Shown here: piece by piece, positions 46,090 through 55,578 of the stretch | Layout: each line of letters begins with the position of its first letter | Numbering within the stretch: position 1 is the first letter of the stretch | DNA from: Streptomyces sp. RB17 | GTDB lineage: Bacteria > Actinomycetota > Actinomycetes > Streptomycetales > Streptomycetaceae | Assembly: GCF_009604455.1 (NCBI RefSeq) | Contig: NZ_WEGL01000001.1 | Coordinates: 1,054,001-1,118,000 of the forward strand | Length of the DNA stretch: 64,000 bases | Reading direction: 5' to 3' | Program-made: the position numbers and the translations under genes | The notes under the pieces: model-generated | The model's input: the letters and a program-made list of their open reading frames with translations, nothing else | Told to the model about the DNA's origin: nothing | Database searches by the model: none

Positions 46090-46680
46090 CACCGGCAGCC
46101 GCCCCCCCAATCACCAGCGGCCGGGCCCCCAATCACCCGCTGCCGGCCCCCACGATCCCCCGCGGCCGGGCCCCCGCGATCACCCGCGGCCGGGCCTCAC
46201 GATCCCCCGCGGCCGGGGCCCCACGACCACTCGCGGCCGAGTCCCCAAGCACCCGCAACGGGGGCCCAATTGCCCGCGGCCGAGGTCCTTCCATGCCCCG
46301 CCCGGGGCCCCACGATCCCCCGCGGCCGGGGCCCCGCGATCCCCCGCGGCCGGGGCCCCACGACCACTCGCGGCCGAGTCCCCAAGCACCCGCAGCAGGG
46401 GCCCCAATTGCCCGCGGCCGAGGTCCTTCCATGCCCCGCCCGGGGCCTCACGATCCCCCGCGGCCGGGCCCCCGCGATCACTCGCGGTAGGGGCCCACGA
46501 TCACTCGCGGCCGAGCCCCCAAGACACCCGCAGCAGGGGCCCCAATTGCCCGCGGCCGAGGTCCTTCCATGCCCCGCCCGGGGCCCCACGATCCCCCGCG
46601 GCCGGGGACCCCCACGACCCCCTACGCCCCTCCCACGCCCCCATGCCCCCACGCCCCCCTCACGACCCCCCGCGGCCGCC
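46090..46680. repeat. GC-rich nested tandem array between thiG and the PASTA kinase
   Basis: About 15 copies of a CGCGGCCG core (most as CCCCGCGGCCGGGG) are spaced roughly 20-40 bp apart. Larger units are seen too: AATTGCCCGCGGCCGAGG recurs at 46269, 46406 and 46544, periods 137 and 138 bp, each with the same CTTCCATGCCCCGCC context. Period is not a multiple of 3 and no start or ribosome site fits, so it is taken as non-coding. The 45991-46089 and 46681-46775 flanks hold nothing I can assign. Confidence 0.85.
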
Positions 46681-46775
46681 GACGGGGAGGGCGCCCCGCG
46701 GGAAAGTCCAGCCTTCCAGTAGGCGGTGACGGGTGGTGCGTGGGTGGGAGAGCAGGGGGCAACCGCAACACCGGC

Positions 46776-47573
<798 letters not shown>

Positions 47574-47792
47574 TCAGCCTCCCTGGACCGCGGTGAGGAC
47601 TTCGACCCGGTCGCCCTCGGCCAGCGCCGTGGACGCCCACTGCGCGCGCGGGACGACGGTCTCGTTGACGGCGGCGGCCACCCCGGAGGGCACCGACACC
47701 AGTGACCGTACGACGGCGTCGAGAGCGGTACCCGGAACGATCTCCCGGCGCTCTCCGTTGACGGAGATGGACACAGTGACGGAGATGCTCAT
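47574..47792 (-). CDS. thiS: Sulfur carrier protein ThiS
   Basis: 72 residues, ubiquitin-like (beta-grasp) fold, ending in the required Gly-Gly (VLTAVQGG). Its C-terminus is adenylated and turned to a thiocarboxylate to feed sulfur to ThiG. ATG overlaps the thiO stop by 4 bases. Confidence 0.96.
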   Translation of the reverse strand: MSISVTVSISVNGERREIVPGTALDAVVRSLVSVPSGVAAAVNETVVPRAQWASTALAEGDRVEVLTAVQGG

Positions 47793-48961
47793 GCGGGCTG
47801 CTCCATGAGGACGGCGGCGCCGAAACGCTGCGGCGTGAAGGGACGGGCTTCTTCCGGGAGCCGGCCGTTCGCCAGGACCTCGGCCATCACATCCCCGGTG
47901 ACCGGCGTGAGCAGCACCCCGTTGCGGTAGTGCCCGGTGGCCAGCAGCAGACCGTCCAGCCCGGAGGGGCCGAGCAGCGGTGCGTTGTCGGGGGAGCCGG
48001 GGCGCAGCCCGGCCCGGGTCTCGGTGAGCGGCAGTTCGGTGATGCCCGGCACCAGGTCATGGGCGTCGCGCAGCAGCTCGTACACCCCGCCCGCGGTGAC
48101 GGTCGTGTCCCAGCCCAGCTCCTCGCTGGTGGCGCCGACGACCAGTTCGCCGTTCTCGCGGGGCACCAGGTAGACATGGCTGCCGCGGACCACGGCCCGT
48201 ACGGTACGGCTGAGGAACGGCGCGTACCGGCGCGGCACCGTCAGCCGCAGCACCTGCCCCTTCACCGGCCGCACCGGCGGCAGCAGCGCCTCCGGCACGC
48301 CCGCGAGCCGCCCGCTCATGCTCCCGGCCGCGAGCACCACCCGCCCGGCGCGCAGCCCGGTGCCGTCCGCGGTGGTCACCCCGGCGGCCCGGTCCCCTGC
48401 GACGTCCAGCCGCTCGGCCCACGCGCGGTGGAAGGTGACGCCCGCCCGCTCACACGCGGCCACCAGCGCCGCCGCCAGCCGCCGCGGGTCGATCTGGTGG
48501 TCGCCGTCCACCCGCAGCCCGCCGCGCACCCCGGGCGCCAGCATCGGCTCCAGGCGCCGGCACTCCCGCCCGGACAGCCACTCCGAGTCCAGGCCGGACC
48601 GCTGCTGCAGGGCGTGCAGTTCGCGCAGATGGGCGCGGTCGTCGGCGTCGAGCGCGACCGCGAGGGTGCCGCAGCGGCGGTAGCCGAGGTCGTGGCCGGT
48701 CAGCTCGCTCAGCTCGGCCGCGAAGTCCGGGTAACGGCGGGCCGATTCCAGGTTCAGGGCGAGCAGCCGCTCCTCGCCGTAGTGCAGTTCGGTGACCGCG
48801 GCCAGCATTCCGGCCGCGACCCGCGCGGCCCCGCCGCCGGGCTCGGGGTCCACCACGGCGGTCGCGAGCCCGCGCTGCGCCGCGCGCCAGGCCGTGACCA
48901 GGCCGATGATTCCGCCCCCGATGACGAGGACGTCGGACGTATCGGACGTACGTGACGACAT
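47789..48961 (-). CDS. thiO: Glycine oxidase ThiO
   Basis: 390 residues from ATG 48961, 10 nt or so behind the GGGAGGGG ribosome site that ends the TPP riboswitch. FAD motif VIGGGIIGLVTAWRAAQRG near residues 13-31, DAO-fold middle with HQIDPRRLAAAL, and C-terminal GHYRNGVLLTPVTG (typical of ThiO). It oxidises glycine to dehydroglycine for thiazole synthesis. The same frame extends upstream to 49081 but that part is the riboswitch. Confidence 0.95.
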   Translation of the reverse strand: MSSRTSDTSDVLVIGGGIIGLVTAWRAAQRGLATAVVDPEPGGGAARVAAGMLAAVTELHYGEERLLALNLESARRYPDFAAELSELTGHDLGYRRCGTLAVALDADDRAHLRELHALQQRSGLDSEWLSGRECRRLEPMLAPGVRGGLRVDGDHQIDPRRLAAALVAACERAGVTFHRAWAERLDVAGDRAAGVTTADGTGLRAGRVVLAAGSMSGRLAGVPEALLPPVRPVKGQVLRLTVPRRYAPFLSRTVRAVVRGSHVYLVPRENGELVVGATSEELGWDTTVTAGGVYELLRDAHDLVPGITELPLTETRAGLRPGSPDNAPLLGPSGLDGLLLATGHYRNGVLLTPVTGDVMAEVLANGRLPEEARPFTPQRFGAAVLMEQPA

Positions 48962-48970
48962 GGGCGTCCA

Positions 48971-49070
48971 GCCCCTCCCTTCGCCGGCATGACCCGGATC
49001 AGGTTCGTACGGTCGGAGGCCGCCAGCCTCCCTCTCAGCCCGGTGCGTCCGGGCTCCCGCGAGTGCTTGT
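48971..49070 (-). ncRNA. TPP riboswitch (thi box)
   Basis: On the minus strand: ACTCGCGGGAGCCCGG, then GGGCTGAGAGGGAGGC, then GAACCTGATCCGGGTCAT and GCCGGCGAAGGGAGG. CUGAGA and ACCUGAUCxGG are the two invariant THI-box strings. The GGGAGG at its 3' end is the thiO ribosome-binding site, so thiamine pyrophosphate should block translation. TAGGGT (49080-49085 on the complement) sits at the right distance as -10 box. Confidence 0.95.
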
Positions 49071-49124
49071 ACGGTGGCCACCCTAGCCCGCCCCCCTCGT
49101 CACCCGTAAGGGAGCCCCCTGCCC

Positions 49125-49475
49125 ATGACCCGCTCGCTGGACGGACTGATCCTCGCCCCCGTGGCTGACCAAGCCCCAGGTCAGGTGGGCACCCGCACCC
49201 GGTTCGCGTACCACGAGCAGGACGGCGAGATCTGGGCCGAGTACGCGGGCGGCGATGTCGTGCGCGGTCATCTGGTCGGCACCCGGGAGGGTGACCGGCT
49301 GGACTTCCGGTACGTGCAGCTGAAGACCGACGGGACGACCTCCTCCGGGCACTGTGTGTCCACGGTCCTGGAACTGCCGGACGGGCGGGTGCGGCTGGAG
49401 GAGACCTGGGAGTGGGAGTCCCAGGCGGGCGCCGGTACGAGCGTTGTGGAACAGGTCACCGGGCACGCCCGCTGA
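49125..49475 (+). CDS. Conserved hypothetical beta-rich protein
   Basis: 116 residues with alternating beta strands (FAYHEQDGEIWAEYAGG; DVVRGHLVGTREGDRLDFRY; VRLEETWEWES), suggesting a small antiparallel barrel. In databases similar proteins are called N-acetylglutamate synthase without support (recollection). AGGGAG lies 13 nt before the ATG. It diverges from the thiOSG transcript. Function unknown. Confidence 0.75.
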   Translation: MTRSLDGLILAPVADQAPGQVGTRTRFAYHEQDGEIWAEYAGGDVVRGHLVGTREGDRLDFRYVQLKTDGTTSSGHCVSTVLELPDGRVRLEETWEWESQAGAGTSVVEQVTGHAR

Positions 49476-49495
49476 CTGACGCGTTGTCACGTGTC

Positions 49496-49501
49496 TATGG
49501 T
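49496..49501 (+). promoter_or_regulatory. -10 box of a leaderless promoter for the reductase gene
   Basis: TATGGT ends 6 nt before GTG 49508. Confidence 0.45.
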
Positions 49502-49507
49502 GATCGG

Positions 49508-50740
49508 GTGAGCGAGCAGACAGGGCAAGGGGGCACGTCGGCGGGGCGGCGCGTGGTCGTCGTCGGCGCGGGCATGGCCGGGGTGCAGACCGCGGTCGCG
49601 CTGCGGGAGCAGGGCTTCAAGGGGCCCGTCGCCGTGATCGGCGCGGAGCCGCACCAGCCGTACGACCGCCCGCCCCTGTCGAAGGCCGTGCTGCTCGGCA
49701 AGGCCGAGGACTCCGCCTTCGACGTGGACTTCGAGTCCCTCGGCGTCGAGCTGCGGCTCGGCTGCGAGGTGCTGGGCCTGCGCCCCGCCGAGCGCGAGCT
49801 GGACACCGAGGCGGGCCCGGTGCCGTACGACGTCCTGGTCCTCGCCACCGGCGCCGAGCCGATCACCATGCCCGGCACCGAGGGGGTGCCCGGCGTGCAT
49901 CTGCTGCGCACCCTGGACGACGCCGAACGGCTGAAGCCGGTGCTCGCCCGGCAGCACGAGATCGTGGTCGTCGGGGCCGGCTGGATCGGCGCCGAGTTCG
50001 CCACGGCCGCCCGCCAGGCCGGCTGCGCGGTGACCGTCGTGGAGGCCGCCGACCGGCCCCTCGCCGGCGCCCTGCCCGCCGAGGTCGCGGCGCCCATGAC
50101 CGCCTGGTACGCCGACGCGGGCGTGGAACTGCGCACCCACGCGCGCGTGGAGCACATCGAGCCCGGCGCGGTGGTGCTCGCCGACGGCACCCGGCTGCCC
50201 GCGGGCGCCGTCGTCGTCGGCATCGGCGCCCGCCCCGCCACCGCCTGGCTGGCCGGCTCCGGCGTGGAGCTGGGCCCGCACGGCGACGTCCTCGCCGACG
50301 ACCGGCTGCGTACCTCCGTCGAGGACGTGTACGCCGTCGGTGACTGTGCCTCCTTCCCCTCCGCCCGCTACGGCGAACGGCTGCTCGTCCACCACTGGGA
50401 CAACGCCCTGCAGGGCCCGCGCACGGTCGCCGGGAACATCCTCGGCGAGACCCCGGCGGTCTACGACCCGGTGCCGTACTTCTGGTCCGAGCAGTTCGGC
50501 CGGTTCGTGCAGTACGCCGGCCACCACGCCGCGGCCGACCAGATGGTCTGGCGCGGCGACCCGACGAGCCCGGCCTGGACGGTGTGCTGGCTGCGCGAGG
50601 ACCGCCTGATCGCCCTGCTGGCGGTCGGCCGACCGCGTGATCTGGCGCAGGGGCGCCGGCTGATCGAGGCAGGCCGCAGCATGAACGCGGAGGCGCTGGC
50701 AGATCCGGCAAAGTCCCTGAAGGACGCCACGGCCACCTGA
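49508..50740 (+). CDS. NAD(P)/FAD-dependent oxidoreductase, ferredoxin-reductase type
   Basis: 410 residues from GTG 49508. FAD loop VVVGAGMAGVQTAVALREQG, substrate-side PYDRPPLSKAVLLG (typical of Rhodococcus/Pseudomonas ferredoxin reductases and BenA4-type proteins), NADH loop VVVGAGWIGAEFATAARQAG, and VEDVYAVGDCASFP. C-terminal domain HHWDNALQGPRTVAGN matches the family. It should pass electrons from NAD(P)H to a ferredoxin for a P450 or dioxygenase; no such partner is nearby. Confidence 0.9.
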   Translation: MSEQTGQGGTSAGRRVVVVGAGMAGVQTAVALREQGFKGPVAVIGAEPHQPYDRPPLSKAVLLGKAEDSAFDVDFESLGVELRLGCEVLGLRPAERELDTEAGPVPYDVLVLATGAEPITMPGTEGVPGVHLLRTLDDAERLKPVLARQHEIVVVGAGWIGAEFATAARQAGCAVTVVEAADRPLAGALPAEVAAPMTAWYADAGVELRTHARVEHIEPGAVVLADGTRLPAGAVVVGIGARPATAWLAGSGVELGPHGDVLADDRLRTSVEDVYAVGDCASFPSARYGERLLVHHWDNALQGPRTVAGNILGETPAVYDPVPYFWSEQFGRFVQYAGHHAAADQMVWRGDPTSPAWTVCWLREDRLIALLAVGRPRDLAQGRRLIEAGRSMNAEALADPAKSLKDATAT

Positions 50741-50751
50741 TCAGCGCCTTG

Positions 50752-50815
50752 GGGCAGCATGCCCGAGGGGCGCGCGGAACTGTGCGACCAGCCACGACGC
50801 ACCCGCAGCCGACCG
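50752..50815 (+). repeat. Dispersed extragenic element, copy 4
   Basis: GCCCGAGGGGCGCGCGGAACTGTGCGACCAGCCACGACGCACCCGCAG in two blocks is the full-length element (core plus CGACCAGCCACGACGCACCCGCAG tail). It ends 18 nt before the -10 box of the next gene. Confidence 0.65.
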
Positions 50816-50833
50816 ACGACACGTCCCCGGTAC

Positions 50834-50839
50834 TACCCT
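50834..50839 (+). promoter_or_regulatory. -10 box of a leaderless promoter for the Rv2175c-like gene
   Basis: TACCCT ends 6 nt before GTG 50846. Confidence 0.5.
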
Positions 50840-50845
50840 GTTTCC

Positions 50846-51211
50846 GTGACCGAGATTGACGCAAAGATCGATGCTCTCGTCCCCGCCTGGCTCACCCTCC
50901 CCGACATCGCCGAACAGTTCGGCGTCGAGGTGACGCGCGTGCGGCAGCTGGTCAAGGAGGGCCAGCTCATCGCCGTACGCCGAGGTGAGAACCGCGCACT
51001 GCACGTCCCCGCCGCCTTCATCGACGGGGACAAGGTCGTCAAGGGCCTGTCCGGCACCCTGACGCTGCTGAGGGACGACGGCTTCACGGTCGAAGAGATG
51101 ATCGAGTGGCTCTTCACCCCCGACCCGACCCTGCCCGGCACGCCCGCGCAGGCCCTGAGCGAGAATCGCGGCACGGAGGTGAAGCGCCGCGCCCAGGCGC
51201 TCGCCGTCTGA
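50846..51211 (+). CDS. Rv2175c-family DNA-binding protein
   Basis: 121 residues. The N-terminal winged-helix or HTH region is LTLPDIAEQFGVEVTRVRQLVKEGQLIAVRRG, read in two parts; the C-terminal domain holds KGLSGTLTLLRDDGFTVEEMIEWLF. It corresponds to Rv2175c, a DNA-binding substrate of kinase PknL next door in M. tuberculosis (established knowledge). Here the PASTA kinase gene lies about 5 kb away on the other strand, so the pair is preserved nearby. The first residues (VTEIDAKID) lack the Thr phosphosite I can be sure of. Confidence 0.85.
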   Translation: MTEIDAKIDALVPAWLTLPDIAEQFGVEVTRVRQLVKEGQLIAVRRGENRALHVPAAFIDGDKVVKGLSGTLTLLRDDGFTVEEMIEWLFTPDPTLPGTPAQALSENRGTEVKRRAQALAV

Positions 51212-51305
51212 GCCGAATCGCACCTGAGGGGTGGCGTGCGGGCCGTCGCAGCCCGTACGCCGCCCGCCGAAGCCGTCAGGGACGCCGACCAGGGGGGACC
51301 CACGT

Positions 51306-51953
51306 ATGTCCGACACCGCACGCGCCGCGCTCGCCGACGCCCGTCTGTACCTCTGTACGGACGCGCGCAGGCGCCAGGGCGACCTTCCCGAGTTCCTGGA
51401 CGCGGTCCTGGCCGGTGGTGTCGACATCGTGCAGCTGCGCGACAAGGGCATGGAGGCCGCCGAGGAGCTGGCGCACCTGGAGGTCTTCGCGGACGCCTGC
51501 GCCCGGCACGGCAAGCTTCTCGCGGTGAACGACCGCGCGGACGTCGCCCATGCCGCCGGCGCCGACGTGCTGCACCTCGGCCAGGGCGATCTGCCGGTCC
51601 CGGCGGCCCGCGCCGTCCTCGGCGACGAGGTGCTGATCGGCCGTTCCACGCACGCCGAGTCCGAGGCCGCCGCGGCCGCCGTGCAGGACGGCGTGGACTA
51701 CTTCTGCACCGGCCCCTGCTGGCCCACCCCGACCAAGCCGGGCCGGCCCGCGCCCGGCCTGGACCTGGTGCGGTACACGGCCGGCCTGGGCACCGACCGC
51801 CCCTGGTTCGCGATCGGCGGGATCGACCTCGCCCATCTCGACCAGGTGCTGGACGCGGGTGCCCGCAGGGTGGTCGTGGTGCGTGCGATCACCGAGGCCG
51901 ACGACCCGGGGGCGGCCGCGGCTGAGTTCGCCAAGCGGTTGCGGCAGGGCTGA
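51306..51953 (+). CDS. thiE: Thiamine-phosphate synthase
   Basis: 215 residues from ATG 51306. TIM-barrel motifs: [11 protein letters not shown] (pyrophosphate-binding QLRDK), [26 protein letters not shown] and [11 protein letters not shown]. It joins the pyrimidine and thiazole halves to thiamine phosphate. It stands 4 kb from thiOSG and on the other strand, without a visible TPP riboswitch; the 95 nt before it hold no thi box. Confidence 0.95.
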   Translation: MSDTARAALADARLYLCTDARRRQGDLPEFLDAVLAGGVDIVQLRDKGMEAAEELAHLEVFADACARHGKLLAVNDRADVAHAAGADVLHLGQGDLPVPAARAVLGDEVLIGRSTHAESEAAAAAVQDGVDYFCTGPCWPTPTKPGRPAPGLDLVRYTAGLGTDRPWFAIGGIDLAHLDQVLDAGARRVVVVRAITEADDPGAAAAEFAKRLRQG

Positions 51954-52050
51954 CGGCACCGTCGTCCGAGTTTTTGTCCAAGGAGTGGACGAGAAAGCGA
52001 CAATTCGGCTAAATCTCCGTCGTCCGGTTGGGGGACCGCCCACCCCTGGC

Positions 52051-52056
52051 TAACCT
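52051..52056 (+). promoter_or_regulatory. -10 box of a leaderless promoter for metF
   Basis: TAACCT ends 6 nt before ATG 52063. Confidence 0.5.
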
Positions 52057-52062
52057 GCCCGT

Positions 52063-52986
52063 ATGGCCCTTGGAACCCCCTCCACCAGGACTGATCGCGC
52101 ACGCACCGTGCGCGACATGCTCGCCACCGGCAAGACGACGTACTCGTTCGAGTTCTACGCGCCGAAGACCCCCCAGGGCGAGCGGAACTTGTGGAACGCG
52201 CTCAGGAGGGTCGAGGCCGTCGCCCCCGACTTCGTCTCCGTCACGTACGGCGCCGGCGGTTCCACGCGGACGACCACGGTCCGGGAGACGCAGCAGATCG
52301 TCGTGGACACGACGCTCACGCCCGTCGCCCACCTCACCGCGGTCGACCACTCGATCGCCGAACTACGGAACATCATCGGCCAGTATGCGGACGCCGGGAT
52401 CCGCAACATGCTCGCCGTGCGGGGCGACCCGCCCGGCGACCCGATGGGCGAGTGGGTGCCGCATCCCCGGGGACTGGCGTACGCGGCCGAACTCGTCCGC
52501 CTCATCAAGGAGTCGGGCGACTTCTGTGTGGGGGTCGCCGCCTTCCCGGAGATGCACCCCCGCTCCGCGGACTGGGACACCGACGTCGCCCACTTCGTGG
52601 ACAAGTGCCGTGCGGGGGCGGACTACGCCATCACACAGATGTTCTTCCACCCGGAGTCGTATCTTCGGCTGCGTGACCGTGTGGTGGCCGCGGGCTGTGA
52701 GACCCCTGTCATCCCCGAGGTGCTGCCGGTCACCAGCGTGAAGATGCTGCAACGGGTGCCCAAGCTGAGCACCGCCCTGTTCCCGGACGCCCTGAAAGAG
52801 CGGATCCTCACAGCGAAGGACGATCCGGCGGCGGTACGCTCCATCGGTATCGAGTTCGCCACGGAGTTCTGCGCTCGGCTGCTCGCCGAGGGAGTGCCCG
52901 GACTGCACTTCATCACGCTCAACAACTCCACGGCGACCCTGGAAATCTACGAGAACCTGGGCCTGCACCACCCCCCGCAGGCCTAG
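52063..52986 (+). CDS. metF: 5,10-methylenetetrahydrofolate reductase
   Basis: 307 residues, TIM barrel with FAD. Motifs: [10 protein letters not shown] (catalytic Glu), [32 protein letters not shown], and [13 protein letters not shown]. It makes 5-methyl-THF for methionine synthesis. Its place matches Rv2172c in mycobacteria. No SAM-type riboswitch is seen upstream, in contrast to the desulfurase gene at 8.9 kb. Confidence 0.95.
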   Translation: MALGTPSTRTDRARTVRDMLATGKTTYSFEFYAPKTPQGERNLWNALRRVEAVAPDFVSVTYGAGGSTRTTTVRETQQIVVDTTLTPVAHLTAVDHSIAELRNIIGQYADAGIRNMLAVRGDPPGDPMGEWVPHPRGLAYAAELVRLIKESGDFCVGVAAFPEMHPRSADWDTDVAHFVDKCRAGADYAITQMFFHPESYLRLRDRVVAAGCETPVIPEVLPVTSVKMLQRVPKLSTALFPDALKERILTAKDDPAAVRSIGIEFATEFCARLLAEGVPGLHFITLNNSTATLEIYENLGLHHPPQA

Positions 52987-53042
52987 ACCGGCCGCACCGT
53001 AATACGACACACTGCGTAGCGGTCACTGGGAGAGGGGCGTAC

Positions 53043-53993
53043 ATGGGCTGGACGGTCCTCTACATCGCGTTCGGCATCGTCGCACTGTGGTTGCTGGGCG
53101 AGGTGCTGCTGCAGTACAAGGCGCGCCTGCGCTGGCGGCTGCTCGCATTCGCCGGCTTCCTCGGGGTCGTGGTCGGTGTGCTGATGCCGTCCGTGATCGT
53201 GATCGGCGTCGGCGCCATCGCCTTCGCGGTGGGCCAGACCTATGTCACGCTCTCGTTCCGTCGCGGCTTCGCCGCCGGCTGGGCGGTCAAACGACCCGAC
53301 CCCGGGGCCGAGGCGGCGGGCGGCAGCAAGCGCCGCCGCGGCAGGGCCGACCGGCACGACCCGGCGCTGGACGACCCCGACCAGGAGCTCCTGGGCCCGG
53401 AGGACGACCGGGACGCCGACCGGGCCGGCTACGGCCAGGGACACGGCGACTACGGCGACTACGACGACTACGACCGCGACGACGTCTTCACCCCGGCCGG
53501 CCAGCCGGCCATGGAGCCCACCGCGGCCGAGAGCACCGCCGTCTACGAACCCCAGCCCATGCCCGAGGACACCGGCTCCTACGGCGTCTACGGCGACACC
53601 GCCTACGCGGGCGCCGCCCAGCACCAGGGCGCCGAGCAGCAGAACTACGCCTACGACTACTCGGGCTACGGCCAGCAGGCCTACGGCTACGACACCGGCG
53701 GCCAGCAGGGCTACGCCAACTACTCCGACCCGTACATCGGCAGCCAGTCCTACGGCGGCGCCGCGTACGACAACACCGGCTACGCCGGGCAGTACGACCA
53801 GCAGGGCTACGCCCAGGCGCCGTACGGCGGCTACGGCGAGACGACCCCGCCCGGCGGGGTGTGGGTGCCGCAGCAGCGCACCGACGAGACCTACGGCGGC
53901 GAACTCCCCCAGGAGCAGCCGTACCCGTACCAGAACCAGGGGCAGGCCCAGCAGCAGCCCGGCGCCGGGTACGACGAGCAGTACCGCTTCTGA
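53043..53993 (+). CDS. Membrane protein with Tyr/Gly/Gln-rich disordered tail
   Basis: 316 residues, GAGAGGGG ribosome site. Two or three N-terminal helices (about residues 5-22, 33-50, 55-75) are followed by a basic patch (GSKRRRGRADRH), an acidic stretch and about 190 residues of low complexity with repeats such as GYGQQAYGYD, GQQGYANYSD and QGYAQAPYGGYG. The tail is rich in Tyr, Gly, Gln and Asp, with few hydrophobic residues other than Tyr. It should be intracellular and disordered. Function unknown; such tails can drive condensation. Confidence 0.8.
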   Translation: MGWTVLYIAFGIVALWLLGEVLLQYKARLRWRLLAFAGFLGVVVGVLMPSVIVIGVGAIAFAVGQTYVTLSFRRGFAAGWAVKRPDPGAEAAGGSKRRRGRADRHDPALDDPDQELLGPEDDRDADRAGYGQGHGDYGDYDDYDRDDVFTPAGQPAMEPTAAESTAVYEPQPMPEDTGSYGVYGDTAYAGAAQHQGAEQQNYAYDYSGYGQQAYGYDTGGQQGYANYSDPYIGSQSYGGAAYDNTGYAGQYDQQGYAQAPYGGYGETTPPGGVWVPQQRTDETYGGELPQEQPYPYQNQGQAQQQPGAGYDEQYRF

Positions 53994-54011
53994 GCCCGCA
54001 CCGCTGGTGAG

Positions 54012-54080
54012 GGCCGGGCCCAGCTCACTGGGAGCCCGGCCCGGCTCACTGGGAGCCGGGCCCGGCTCACTGGGAGCCGC
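54012..54080 (-). repeat. Three 21-bp tandem repeats overlapping the end of the desaturase-like gene
   Basis: GCTCACTGGGAGCC recurs at 54023, 54044 and 54065 (period 21 bp). The last copy encodes the terminal Gly-Ser-Gln-stop of the minus-strand gene; the other two repeat this coding end downstream. Each unit can also form a GGCTC/GAGCC hairpin, a possible terminator. Confidence 0.75.
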
Positions 54081-55578
54081 GGAAGCCCGGGCCCTCCACG
54101 ATCAGCCCCGCGACCAGCGCGCCCGACATGCCCGCGTGCGGCAGGCCGCCGCCGGGGTGGGACCAGCCGCCGACCCGGTACAGACCGGGCAGCCGCGTGG
54201 TGTTCGACGGATGCAGGAAATGTCCCCGGCCGGCGGCGAGTGCAGGGGCGGGCACCGCGCCGAGGAAGGCGCCCGTCTCCGCGTCGGTGCGCTCGGGTGT
54301 GCGCACCTCCTGCCACAGGACGCGGCCCCGCAGCCCCGGCATCGCGGCCTCGGCGGCAGCGAGGAGATGCTCCGTGTACCGCCGCACCGTGCCCTCCCGG
54401 TCCCAGCCGGCCTCGGTCGGCACGACCGCGGACAGCACCACGGACTCGTGCCCGTCGTCCGGTCTGAGCGCCGGGTCGTCGGGGCGCAGCACCGTCACCG
54501 TGGGACGCGGGGGCAGGTCCCCGCCCGGAGAAGCCAGGAAGTCCAGCTCCGACTCGGGGGCCGGAGGGTGGACGACCGTCCGGTGCGGGGCACCGGTCTC
54601 GCGCCCGCCGCGCAGGGCCAGCAGCACGGTGAACCGCCCCGGCCAGGGTCTGAAAGGATCGGCTCGTACGTCCCCTTCCTCGTCCAGCGCATGCTCCGTC
54701 AGCGTCCTCAGCCGAGCCGGGTCCACGTCCGCCACGACCTGGTCCGCCTCGGCGACCTCGCCGCCTCTCAACTCCACGCCCACCGCCCGGCCGTCCTTCT
54801 CCAGGACCCGGGTGACCTCCGCACCGAAGACGAACTCCACCCGCCGCTGCACACAGCGCTCGTACACCGCGCGTGCCAACTCCCGGATTCCGCCGCGCAC
54901 ATACCAGGTGCCGAAGGCGTGCTCCATGTAGGGCAGGACGGCAGCGCTCGCCGGAGTCGTCCGCGGATCGAGGCCGTGGGCGAGCGCGGAACCCTCCAGC
55001 AGGGCCGCGAGGCGTGCGTCGCGCAGCTCCCAGGTGCCGATCTCGGACAGCGTGCTCGCGCGCCGGGTGCGCAGCAGCCGCTTGTGCGGGACGGCCGGAT
55101 ACGGCTCCTTCTGCGCCAGCACCCGCCAGTCGGTCCACAGCGGCTCCTCCAGCAGCGGTCTGCGGGTCCGGTCCCAGGCCTCCCGGGCCCGCACCAGGAA
55201 CGCGCCCCAGCGCTCGCCCGCGCCCCCGCCCAGCGCCTCGTCCAGGGCAGCGACCACACCCGCGCGCGAGGCGTTCGGCAGCGACACCTCGGTGCCGTCC
55301 GCGAAGAGGTGCCGCGAGGACGGATCGACCTGGACCAGCTCGACGCGGTCCTCCAGCGGCTCCTTGCCGGTCTTGACGAACAGATCGCGGTACACGGCGG
55401 GCAGCGTCAGCAGGCCCGGGCCGGTGTCGAAGCCGAACCCGTCCCGCTCGAAGCGGCGCACCGCGCCGCCGTACGTGTCCGTGCGTTCGTACACCACCAC
55501 CCGGTGGCCCGCGACGGCCAGCCGGGCGGCGGCCGCCATCGCGCCCATCCCGGCGCCGATCACCGCAATCCGTGCCAT
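54067..55578 (-). CDS. Phytoene-desaturase-family FAD-dependent oxidoreductase
   Basis: 503 residues from ATG 55578; TAAAGT ends 7 nt upstream, pointing to a leaderless mRNA. FAD loop AVIGAGMGAMAAAARLAVAGHRVVVYE, read in two parts; then GFGFDTGPGLLTLP (CrtI signature) and the C-terminal GLYRVGGWSHPGGGLPHAGMSG. The family includes carotene desaturases and ketolases. No crt synthase is in the window, so the substrate is open. Confidence 0.87.
   Translation of the reverse strand: MARIAVIGAGMGAMAAAARLAVAGHRVVVYERTDTYGGAVRRFERDGFGFDTGPGLLTLPAVYRDLFVKTGKEPLEDRVELVQVDPSSRHLFADGTEVSLPNASRAGVVAALDEALGGGAGERWGAFLVRAREAWDRTRRPLLEEPLWTDWRVLAQKEPYPAVPHKRLLRTRRASTLSEIGTWELRDARLAALLEGSALAHGLDPRTTPASAAVLPYMEHAFGTWYVRGGIRELARAVYERCVQRRVEFVFGAEVTRVLEKDGRAVGVELRGGEVAEADQVVADVDPARLRTLTEHALDEEGDVRADPFRPWPGRFTVLLALRGGRETGAPHRTVVHPPAPESELDFLASPGGDLPPRPTVTVLRPDDPALRPDDGHESVVLSAVVPTEAGWDREGTVRRYTEHLLAAAEAAMPGLRGRVLWQEVRTPERTDAETGAFLGAVPAPALAAGRGHFLHPSNTTRLPGLYRVGGWSHPGGGLPHAGMSGALVAGLIVEGPGFRGSQ

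Noticed and set aside
46090..46680. CRISPR array or repeat protein gene
   Set aside because: Repeats are GC-rich, uneven and lack spacers of constant length; no frame is kept.
48962..49081. Longer ThiO start at 49081
   Set aside because: The extension is encoded by the TPP riboswitch; the ATG at 48961 has the proper ribosome-binding site.
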